Below are positions 16,806 to 24,053 of a stretch of DNA of 49,685 bases, piece by piece (within the stretch, counting starts at the first letter, position 1; each line of letters starts with the position of its first letter). Origin of the DNA: Acidobacteriota bacterium (lineage in GTDB: Bacteria > Acidobacteriota > Terriglobia > Bryobacterales > UBA6623); contig JAQCLD010000022.1 in assembly GCA_027592785.1 (NCBI GenBank), positions 1 through 49,685 on the forward strand, written 5' to 3'. The notes under the pieces were generated by a model. It ran no database searches and had not been told where the DNA came from. It was given only the letters and a program-made list of their open reading frames with translations. The position numbers and the translations under genes are program-made.

Positions 16806-17900
16806 ATGCGATTCCCCAAGTTGGCTTTTGTACTCGCCGGGGCGGCGCTCGCCGCTGTGAGTCTTATCAGTGCCGAAGAGATCTTTGAAGGACGGCGTTC
16901 GGTCGTTCTCCAGGGCGGAGACGCACGCCTTGTCGTCGACATTCTGGGCGGCTCGATCGTCTCGTTCGAACTCAACGAGCAAGGGCTCAATCCCTTGCGA
17001 TGGGCCAACGACGGACCCACGGACAAGCCTCGCCAGATGAGCCACTTCTTGTGCCTCGACCGCTGGGGCGCGCCCTCCGACGCCGAGCTGGCTAACGGTA
17101 TGCCGTTCCACGGCGAAGCCGGCTTGGTTGAGTGGCAAGTCATGGAGCAGAGCCCGACGACGGCGACGATGAAGGCGACTTTACCGTTGGCCGGACTCGA
17201 TGTCGAGCGAACCGTTCGATTGGCGCCGGAGGGTTCCTGGTTCCAGGTGCGCGAAGCCGTCACCAACCAGAACAAACTCGGCCGCGTTTACAACATGGTT
17301 CAACATCCGAGCATTGGGCCTCCGTTCCTCGACGAAGGCGTCGTGGTGGACTCGAATGCGACCAAGGGATTCGCGCGGGGCGGCTCGATGCCCAACCCGG
17401 AGGAGCCCTCCGCCCTTTGGCCCCTGGCGCCGCGCCCCGACGGAACAACGACGAATGTACGGCACTTGATCAACGACAACAATCCCGACGTCGTCTCTTA
17501 CGCGATCGACGAACAACTGGGCTGGGTGACGGCATCTAACGCGGAGAATGGTCTGTTGATCGGCTACGTCTGGGAAACCGCCGACTACCCCTGGCTCAAC
17601 ATCTGGCGGCGCCTCGATAACGGCGTCCCGACTGCCCGCGGCCTGGAGTTCGGCACCACCGGGTTGCACGAACCGTATCCCACGTTGGTGAAAAAGGGAA
17701 CGATTTTCGACCGCCCCATCTATCAGTTTCTCGACGCTTCCGAGACGCAGGTGCGCTCCTATATCGGCTTCCTTGCTGAGATTCCGCCAGGCTACCAGGG
17801 CGTCGACGACCTAGTATTCGAAAACGGCACGCTGACGCTCATCGAGCGCGGCGGCGACTCGCAGATCCGACTGTCGATGCCTAATTCCATCAGCCGCTAG
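16806..17900 (+). CDS. Secreted galactose mutarotase-like protein
   Basis: A 364-aa exported protein (signal peptide LAFVLAGAALAAVSLISAEE). The beta-rich sequence with RLVVDILGGSIVSFEL, WANDGPTDKPRQMSHFLCLD and late GLEFGTTGLHEPYP resembles the galactose mutarotase-like superfamily often found beside polysaccharide-degrading enzymes. The catalytic His and Glu of true mutarotases are not assigned with confidence. Its position after a sulfatase suggests a sugar-related role. It ends on a CTAG shared with the stop codon of the convergent PaaK-like gene. Confidence 0.7.
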   Translation: MRFPKLAFVLAGAALAAVSLISAEEIFEGRRSVVLQGGDARLVVDILGGSIVSFELNEQGLNPLRWANDGPTDKPRQMSHFLCLDRWGAPSDAELANGMPFHGEAGLVEWQVMEQSPTTATMKATLPLAGLDVERTVRLAPEGSWFQVREAVTNQNKLGRVYNMVQHPSIGPPFLDEGVVVDSNATKGFARGGSMPNPEEPSALWPLAPRPDGTTTNVRHLINDNNPDVVSYAIDEQLGWVTASNAENGLLIGYVWETADYPWLNIWRRLDNGVPTARGLEFGTTGLHEPYPTLVKKGTIFDRPIYQFLDASETQVRSYIGFLAEIPPGYQGVDDLVFENGTLTLIERGGDSQIRLSMPNSISR

Positions 17901-19201
17901 CCCTGACTTTGCGCGGCGCGCCAAGCCTCCAGGCGCTCAACTGAGACGAACGGGTAAAACTTGCGGGCTCCGTCATGGTCCAGCGCGTCTACGACCTCGA
18001 TCGACACGCCCACGCCAGGCTCTAGCCGTTCCCGCAAAGCAGCTTCAAGTTGGTCGAATGACCGCTCGCCCGAGCGCAAGAGGAGCCTGACACGAAAGGC
18101 GCCTCTTTGCTCCTGCGTGATTTGGAAGCGCCTCACTTCGAGGCCACTCGCTTCCACGACTTCGCCCAACGTATAACCATGAACTAGCTGTCCGCTGGGC
18201 AGTCTGAAGCGATCCACTATGCGGCCCTCGATCGACCGCAGCGATTGGTAGGGATCACTCGCTCGCCCCAGCACAACCCGATCTCCCAAGCGGTAGCGGA
18301 TAAACGGCATGGCGAACGAATGCAGTGCGGTGACAATGAGTTCACCTGATGCCCCCGGCTGCGCCGGACGCCCATCTTCTTGGACAACTTCGACGAAAAC
18401 CGACTCGCCGCATACGCGGTACTCATCGTTTCCGGGCGGTTGCATGGCGATGAACACGACTTCATGGCTGCCGAAGCGATCGGCGACTGGCGCGCCGAAG
18501 CCCTGCTCGATTCGTCGGCGCGTCGGCGCGGTCATCATTTCAGCTCCGGTCGTGACGAGCGGGACATTTAGGCGTCGTCTGTCTTCGGCGGTTAGATCGT
18601 CGGCCAGAGAACTGAGAATCCCCGGCGGACCGCTGATTACCTGCGGACGAAAACGCTCAAGCGTATCGACGATCTCAGCCTTCGGCAATCGCCAATCGAT
18701 CAACACACGCGGCAGGAGCCCCAGTCGCTCGTGAAGTTCCCGGCGGCCCCCACCGCGTAGCGTGGCTGGGTCCAAATGATCGATCACGGCGCGCCTGCAG
18801 CGTAGGCCAAACCCAAACTCCTCGAAGGCGCGCGCCCGAAGCGCCAGAAGCAACTGCTCTTCCGCTCTGGTTCGCCACACGGTCAACGGCGCCCCGGTCG
18901 AACCGCTGGTCGTCACAGCGCGCAGAGTGTTCAACCGAACGCCTGCGGCACAAATATCGTGCGGCGCTAGGAACTGAATATCGTCGCGTGACGTGGCAGG
19001 CAAAAGCGCCAGATCAGCAACGCTGCGGATATCGCTCGGCCGAACGCCGGCTGCATCGAATCGGCGTCGATAATACGGGACGCGATCGTAGGCGTGCCGC
19101 AGCAAATCGTGTAGGCAGGCAAATTGATATCGAGCGATCTCGGCGCTCGACCGAGACCCGAGCCTCCGGTAGCCCTGGAGCGCTCTCCACTGTCGCGTCA
19201 T
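17897..19201 (-). CDS. PaaK-like adenylate-forming enzyme
   Basis: A 434-aa member of the phenylacetate-CoA ligase/CapK-like adenylating family. The ATP-binding loop is TTSGSTGAPL; further core motifs are DRFGSHEVVFIAMQPP, YRLGDRVVLG, then a small C-terminal domain. Such enzymes activate a carboxylate as an acyl-AMP for transfer to CoA or an amine. The gene is third in a tight minus-strand operon after the glycosyltransferase and HAD genes (its ATG overlaps the HAD stop, ATGA). The context suggests acylation of a glycoside rather than phenylacetate catabolism, for which no other genes are present. Substrate is unknown. Confidence 0.82.
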   Translation of the reverse strand: MTRQWRALQGYRRLGSRSSAEIARYQFACLHDLLRHAYDRVPYYRRRFDAAGVRPSDIRSVADLALLPATSRDDIQFLAPHDICAAGVRLNTLRAVTTSGSTGAPLTVWRTRAEEQLLLALRARAFEEFGFGLRCRRAVIDHLDPATLRGGGRRELHERLGLLPRVLIDWRLPKAEIVDTLERFRPQVISGPPGILSSLADDLTAEDRRRLNVPLVTTGAEMMTAPTRRRIEQGFGAPVADRFGSHEVVFIAMQPPGNDEYRVCGESVFVEVVQEDGRPAQPGASGELIVTALHSFAMPFIRYRLGDRVVLGRASDPYQSLRSIEGRIVDRFRLPSGQLVHGYTLGEVVEASGLEVRRFQITQEQRGAFRVRLLLRSGERSFDQLEAALRERLEPGVGVSIEVVDALDHDGARKFYPFVSVERLEAWRAAQSQG

Positions 19202-19989
19202 CCTTCGAACCCAGCCGCCATGAAGTCCGCTAGCGAAGAAAGATCGGCAAGCTCCGCGTCAGGTTGAACGGGACCGACGAGCGGACGCCCGCTGCGATTG
19301 ATCCAAATGGTTCGGATGCCGACGCGCTTTGCGCCAGCGATATCCCCCTCAAGGCTGTCGCCAATCATGACCGCATCCGACGGAGAGACGGCCATTTCTC
19401 GAAGCGCATGGTCGAAGATCTCTCTCGACGGCTTCCCTGCTCCGACCGCGGCAGACGCAACTAGCCGCTCGAAGTGTTGTTCGATTCCGAGACGACGCAG
19501 TTTGGAAAATTGCGGAGCCGTCATGCCGTTGGTGATGACCGCCATTCTGCTGCGCTTGCTGAGCCGGACGATGGCAGACTCGACTTCGGGGAAAAGCATG
19601 AGGGCTTCGCTCATGGCCTCGCTAAAAGCAGCTCCGACTTCGTTCACGATCCGCTCGTCAGTAACTCCGTGGCGGCCAAGCGCAATAGTCCAGACATCAG
19701 CGCGGAAGCTTGCCGCCGAACGCGCGATCTCTCGCTCCACCACGGAGTCGCCAATTTCGTCGCACCAAAGAACATCACGACCGCCGAACCGGCAGCGGCG
19801 CAGGAGTTCGGCAAACGGCGCCCGATCGCAAACCTCTTGAGCAAGCGTCGGAAGACTCGAAGCGAACTCGATTTCGTCGATCTGCGCGTGTTCGGCGGCA
19901 AAGCGGGCGGCCGCATTGTAAGCTCGCTCGAAGGCCTGCTCCTGTGCGACGAGCGTTTCGTCTAGATCGAAAAAGACGACGGGCCTCAT
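19198..19989 (-). CDS. HAD superfamily phosphatase
   Basis: A 263-aa HAD hydrolase. Motif I is FFDLDETLVAQ with the nucleophile Asp and general acid, motif II is AVITNGM, motif III Lys is in GAGKPSREIFDHAL, and motif IV is MIGDSLEGDIAGAKRVG. The helical cap lies between residues about 15 and 120. The gene overlaps its neighbours on both sides by 4 bp (ATGA), so it is co-translated with the MshA-like glycosyltransferase. A phosphatase is the expected next step after a glycosyltransferase acting on a sugar or cyclitol phosphate; this role is inferred from position. Confidence 0.88.
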   Translation of the reverse strand: MRPVVFFDLDETLVAQEQAFERAYNAAARFAAEHAQIDEIEFASSLPTLAQEVCDRAPFAELLRRCRFGGRDVLWCDEIGDSVVEREIARSAASFRADVWTIALGRHGVTDERIVNEVGAAFSEAMSEALMLFPEVESAIVRLSKRSRMAVITNGMTAPQFSKLRRLGIEQHFERLVASAAVGAGKPSREIFDHALREMAVSPSDAVMIGDSLEGDIAGAKRVGIRTIWINRSGRPLVGPVQPDAELADLSSLADFMAAGFEG

Positions 19990-21215
19990 GGGACAACCGG
20001 CTCAACGGGCTCGAGCTGACTCGCACAACGACAAATCGCCGCGACGATGCCGTCCGCCGTGGCCTTCCAGGTTCGCTCGCGTGCCGCCTGCACCCCTGCC
20101 GCTCCCAGTGTCTGGGCCAATGCCGGGCGCCCAAGCAAGGTCTGCAGCGCTCGGCCCAAGTTGTCAGGCGAGCCTGGTGGGACGAGCAAGCCGGTAACTC
20201 CGTTCTTGACCACCGAGGCTAAGCCTCCGACGTTGGACGCCACCACCGGCCTACCGCAAGCCTGCGCTTCAGACGCAACCATTCCGTAACTCTCATAGTG
20301 CGACGGTACGACGCATATGTCCGCCGCACCGTAGTACAGCGGCAACTCATCGTGCGAGACGCTTCCAGTGAACAGGACACGCCCCGCCAGGCCAAGCTCT
20401 TGGGCTACGCTCTCCAGGCGGCGAACTTCGGCACTGCCCTTCTCCCCGCCGATGACGAGCAGCGTGGGGCGATCGCCGGGCTCCATCGTCGAAAGCGCGT
20501 CCAGCAGAACCTCGAAGCCCTTGAGCGGCGTGGTACGGCCAACCGTCACCAGGTACCGCCGATCATTCGCAAGCCCAAGGAGACGACGGCAATCAGATTG
20601 ATCCAATGGACGGAACCGAGCATGATCCACGCCAGGCTCGGCGATGGTGATCTTATTCGGGTCCGCCGCGCAATGTTCGATGAGCATGTCGCGCTCGTGC
20701 TCGCCTGCTGCGATGATTCGCTGGGCTTCAGCGGCAACTTGGCGTTCACCGTTGATCCGCTCGGGCGCTGCAGCTTCGTTGCAGTAGGCTTGCTGCTTGG
20801 CTAGCGCAACGGTATGGAAACTGGCTACGTGCGGCACACGCCACTTGCGACTCAATTGATTGCCAGCAAGCCCAGAAAGCCAATAGTGGCTTAAGACGGC
20901 ATCGTAGCCGCGTCGTTCGTTTGCCGCGTACTTAATGGTTCGTTCGACGAACGCTCCCACAGCGCCATGTAGCGCCTCCTTGTTCGCCCCCGATAGACCG
21001 ATCGGCAAGGCGATCAGCCGCACGCGGTTGGACATTTCGATAATCTCGGGGCGATCCTCGCGGCTTCTAGTGAAGACGTCCACGGCGATGCCGCTGGACG
21101 CCAGTGCCGTCGCCGTCTCGCGGACGTAGACATTCATTCCGCCGGAATCCCCTATACCCGGCGGGTCGAGCGGCGACGTATGGTAAGAGATGACCGCGAT
21201 ATGAGATAGCGCCAT
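19986..21215 (-). CDS. MshA-like GT4 glycosyltransferase
   Basis: A 409-aa family 4 glycosyltransferase with two Rossmann domains. The N-terminus (ISYHTSPLDPPGIGDSGGMN, then VYVRETATAL) closely follows the MshA pattern of mycothiol biosynthesis, also shared with sucrose-phosphate synthases. The C-terminal half has VTVGRTTPLKGFEVLLDAL, VVPSHYESYGMVASEAQACG and the nucleotide-sugar E-x7-E motif. MshA joins GlcNAc to inositol 3-phosphate in Actinobacteria; donor and acceptor here are unknown. It is the first gene of an operon with HAD and PaaK-like genes. Its ATG overlaps the possible start of the divergent PIG-L gene on the opposite strand. Confidence 0.85.
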   Translation of the reverse strand: MALSHIAVISYHTSPLDPPGIGDSGGMNVYVRETATALASSGIAVDVFTRSREDRPEIIEMSNRVRLIALPIGLSGANKEALHGAVGAFVERTIKYAANERRGYDAVLSHYWLSGLAGNQLSRKWRVPHVASFHTVALAKQQAYCNEAAAPERINGERQVAAEAQRIIAAGEHERDMLIEHCAADPNKITIAEPGVDHARFRPLDQSDCRRLLGLANDRRYLVTVGRTTPLKGFEVLLDALSTMEPGDRPTLLVIGGEKGSAEVRRLESVAQELGLAGRVLFTGSVSHDELPLYYGAADICVVPSHYESYGMVASEAQACGRPVVASNVGGLASVVKNGVTGLLVPPGSPDNLGRALQTLLGRPALAQTLGAAGVQAARERTWKATADGIVAAICRCASQLEPVEPVVP

Positions 21216-21951
21216 GGTGCAGCGGCCAGCGCCGATGTTAGAAACATTAGAACACGTACCTCAAACAGCTTTGGCCGTGTGCGCTCACCCCGACGACGTG
21301 GAAATATGCGCGGGCGCTACCCTCGCCAAATGGATCGACAACGGCTGCCTAGTCGTTCTCGTCGTTTGTAGCGATGGCGCAGCGGGAAGCGCCGTGGATA
21401 ACGTCAGCCGATCCCATGTAGCTGCAGCACGACGACGGGAACAAGAGTCCGCCGCCGAACTTCTTGGCGTCCGGCATCTTGAGATGCTGGGACTACCCGA
21501 CGGTGGCCTGGAAGACACTCCGGATCTCCGCGGCGAGATTGTTCGCGCCATTCGCCAGTACCAACCAGAAACGATTCTCACTCATGACCCACACACGCGT
21601 GATCGATTCGTCCACCGCGACCATCGCATCGTCGGTATGGCGGTGCAGGATGCGATCTACCCCTATGCCCGCGACCCACTCCACTTTCCGCAGCATTCGC
21701 GGGATGGACTCAAGCCCCACAAGGTAAAAGAACTGTTGATGTGGGAATCCGACGCGCCTAACGTAGTCGTCGATGTCACAGGATCTGTCAGTAAGCAAGC
21801 GGCGTGTCTCTCGCAACATCAAAGCCAACTCGCCGGGCTGATCGGCGATCTGAGCGCCCTGGAATGGCTGAGTGAACGCAGCAGCGCTGCGGCCGCCAAC
21901 CGCGCGTTCGCGAACGGCGAAACCTATCGGCGGATCGCGGCCCCCGAGTAA
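21214..21951 (+). CDS. PIG-L family deacetylase (MshB/BshB-like)
   Basis: A 245-aa zinc-dependent N-acetylglucosamine deacetylase-type protein. The metal motif is AHPDDVE with His and Asp ligands, and the downstream ligand and catalytic block is HDPHTRDRFVHRDHR. The family removes acetyl from GlcNAc groups in mycothiol (MshB), bacillithiol (BshB) or GPI precursors. Two starts are possible: ATG 21214, which shares CATG with the opposite-strand ATG of the glycosyltransferase, and ATG 21235 immediately before the conserved region. It is divergent from the MshA-like gene, so the two may act in one pathway. Confidence 0.85.
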   Translation: MVQRPAPMLETLEHVPQTALAVCAHPDDVEICAGATLAKWIDNGCLVVLVVCSDGAAGSAVDNVSRSHVAAARRREQESAAELLGVRHLEMLGLPDGGLEDTPDLRGEIVRAIRQYQPETILTHDPHTRDRFVHRDHRIVGMAVQDAIYPYARDPLHFPQHSRDGLKPHKVKELLMWESDAPNVVVDVTGSVSKQAACLSQHQSQLAGLIGDLSALEWLSERSSAAAANRAFANGETYRRIAAPE

Positions 21952-21993
21952 CTCGGCTCCGCTGATCTGTGCTTCTGCTACGATGCGGCTGCC

Positions 21994-22977
21994 ATGTTTA
22001 GGTACACCGCCTCCACTGCAGCCGCTTTCGCTACTTTGATCCTCGCCTGCGCGCCGTGGGCCGTTTCGCAACAGAGCGTCGATCAAGCCCAGGTCGATGC
22101 CTGGATGACGGAGCTTTCCAACTGGGGACGCTGGGGCGCCGATGACCAGCGCGGCACGATCAACCTGATCACCCCGGCGAAGCGCAAGCAGGCTATCGCC
22201 TTGGTTCGCGACGGCATCTCCGTTTCGTTGGCCCGCGATGTCGAGAAGGCCGCCGCGCCGGACAATAACCGCCCCTTCGGCCACGTCATGCTGGCAACCG
22301 GAGCCAATCCCGGCGGCGGCCAGTTTGTCAGCGACGAATATTCCGTCGGCTACCACGGCGTGGCGCATACGCACATGGACGCTCTGGCGCACATGTCCTA
22401 CCAAGGCAAGAGCTACAACGGATTTCCGATGGCCGAGGTCGGCGAACAGGGCACGCCGCATCTCGACGTCACCAACTTCAAGCAAGGCATTCTCACCAAG
22501 GGAATCTTGATGGACATTCCGCGCCTAAAGAACGTCGACTGGCTGAAACCTGGCACGCCCATCTACCCCGAAGACCTTGCCGCATGGGAGCAGGAATCAG
22601 GCGTGAAAGTTGAGCCGGGCGACGTAGTCTTCATCTACACCGGACGCTGGAAGCGCCGTGACGCGCAAGAGCCTTGGGCGGGAACGTTCGCGGGCCTGCA
22701 CGCCTCGGCGGCGAAGTGGCTGCATGAACGCGACATCGCCATGCTGGGGTCAGACAGCGCCGGCGATGTGATGCCGTCCGGCGTGGAAGGCGTGCGTCAG
22801 CCGATTCACCAGATGATCCTGGTCGCCATGGGCACGCCGATCTTCGATAACTGCGACCTCGAAGCGCTGGCTGCCGAGTGCCGTAGGCGGAACCGCTGGG
22901 AATTCATGCTGACGGCCGCTCCGATCCCCGTCGGCCAGGGCACCGGCTCACCGCTCAACCCGATCGCGACGTTCTAA
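21994..22977 (+). CDS. Secreted cyclase family protein (kynurenine formamidase-like)
   Basis: A 327-aa protein with a signal peptide (ATLILACAPWAVSQQ). The fold signature of the metal-dependent cyclase/formamidase family is HTHMDALAHMSYQGKSYNG, with further metal or active-site residues in GDVVFIYTGRW and GSDSAGDVMPSG. Family members hydrolyse N-formylkynurenine, or other amide or lactone bonds; the exact substrate is unknown and the export argues against kynurenine. It stands alone downstream of the deacetylase gene and abuts the convergent formamidase gene stop-to-stop. Confidence 0.85.
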   Translation: MFRYTASTAAAFATLILACAPWAVSQQSVDQAQVDAWMTELSNWGRWGADDQRGTINLITPAKRKQAIALVRDGISVSLARDVEKAAAPDNNRPFGHVMLATGANPGGGQFVSDEYSVGYHGVAHTHMDALAHMSYQGKSYNGFPMAEVGEQGTPHLDVTNFKQGILTKGILMDIPRLKNVDWLKPGTPIYPEDLAAWEQESGVKVEPGDVVFIYTGRWKRRDAQEPWAGTFAGLHASAAKWLHERDIAMLGSDSAGDVMPSGVEGVRQPIHQMILVAMGTPIFDNCDLEALAAECRRRNRWEFMLTAAPIPVGQGTGSPLNPIATF

Positions 22978-23955
22978 CTATTGCGGGCTCAGCAGCCGTC
23001 TGGGCAGCTTGGCGACCACCGTGAAATGCGGGTCGACAACGTTGGCCACTTCGTACTCCAGCGCGTGTCCCATCAATAGCGATGAACCTCGCTCGTCGAA
23101 GCCGTACTCGGTCATCAGCCAGCGTTGCAGTTCCGTGGTGGCGTGCTGCAAGGCTTGCAGCAGAGGCCGCGCACTGCCAAGCACCATGATGTATTCGTCC
23201 GTCTCCAGACGCGGCCAGCTGATCGACTTGCCCTTAATCAAATCGACGGTGAACTCGACATCCATCGAAATCTCCAGCGCGTTGCCGACAACTTCGCCGG
23301 CCCCCTGCCGTGCGTGGCCGTCGCCGATGAATAACAAGGCGCCAGGTTCAGAAACGGGCAGCATCAACGTTACGCCCGCGGTCATGCCGTTGTAATCCAT
23401 GTTGCCGCCGAACTCGCCCGGCGTGCTGGTGGCCACGGCTTCCTGGCGCGGCGGCGCCACTGCGATGCAGCCCAGCATGGGACGCAGCGGTACCTCAATG
23501 CCGCGCGGCATGATTGTTTCGGAGGCCACTCGCGCCACGCCTTTCGCCTTATCGATGTTCCACGTCTCGGTGGTCTGCTCAAGCTGGCTCTGATTGCGCA
23601 ACGCCGCAGGGTCAACCGTGTAGGGAGCCAACAAGCTGCTCGACCAAGCGGTAGCGCGATTTGGCTCGATCTTCTCCAACCGAACAACGAGCACATCCCC
23701 TGGCTCTGCGCCCTCCACATAGAACGGCCCCGTTTCAGGGTTCGAGCGTCGCCCGACTTGTTTGTTCTCGGAGTCGAAGCCGCGCGCGTCGATGGTCTTG
23801 GTGATGACCCTATCGCCCGGCTTGATCGTCAACACCGGCTCGTGCGCGAACGAGAAGGTGTTGTGATAGACGGTCGGCTCAAACCGATGCGTCTCGGCCT
23901 GGGCGGACGCAATGACTAGAAGGGCGAGGACGGCGCTGAAGTTGTGCGATGCCAT
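22978..23955 (-). CDS. Exported acetamidase/formamidase family protein
   Basis: A 325-aa protein starting at ATG 23955, which gives a signal peptide (NFSAVLALLVIASAQA); in-frame starts further upstream add non-conserved residues. Family blocks are TIKPGDRVITKTIDARGFD, GPFYVEGAEPGDVLVVRLE, GCIAVAPP, GEFGGNMDYNGMTAGVTLML and FIGDGHARQGAGEVVGNALE. Members hydrolyse acetamide or formamide to ammonia and acid. Here it would act in the periplasm. It is convergent with the cyclase gene and divergent from the kinase gene, about 100 bp away. Confidence 0.9.
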   Translation of the reverse strand: MASHNFSAVLALLVIASAQAETHRFEPTVYHNTFSFAHEPVLTIKPGDRVITKTIDARGFDSENKQVGRRSNPETGPFYVEGAEPGDVLVVRLEKIEPNRATAWSSSLLAPYTVDPAALRNQSQLEQTTETWNIDKAKGVARVASETIMPRGIEVPLRPMLGCIAVAPPRQEAVATSTPGEFGGNMDYNGMTAGVTLMLPVSEPGALLFIGDGHARQGAGEVVGNALEISMDVEFTVDLIKGKSISWPRLETDEYIMVLGSARPLLQALQHATTELQRWLMTEYGFDERGSSLLMGHALEYEVANVVDPHFTVVAKLPRRLLSPQ

Positions 23956-24053
23956 GCGCTGAATTGTAGCCGAATCCATCCCGCTCGCCGCGCTTGCCCC
24001 AAGTCTGAGTCCAATACGCCGGCGAGGGGCTTCTTCGGTACAATCCTCCAAGC

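Noticed and set aside
17897..19201. Phenylacetate degradation role for the PaaK-like gene
   Set aside because: No other paa genes are present; the operon partners are a glycosyltransferase and a phosphatase.
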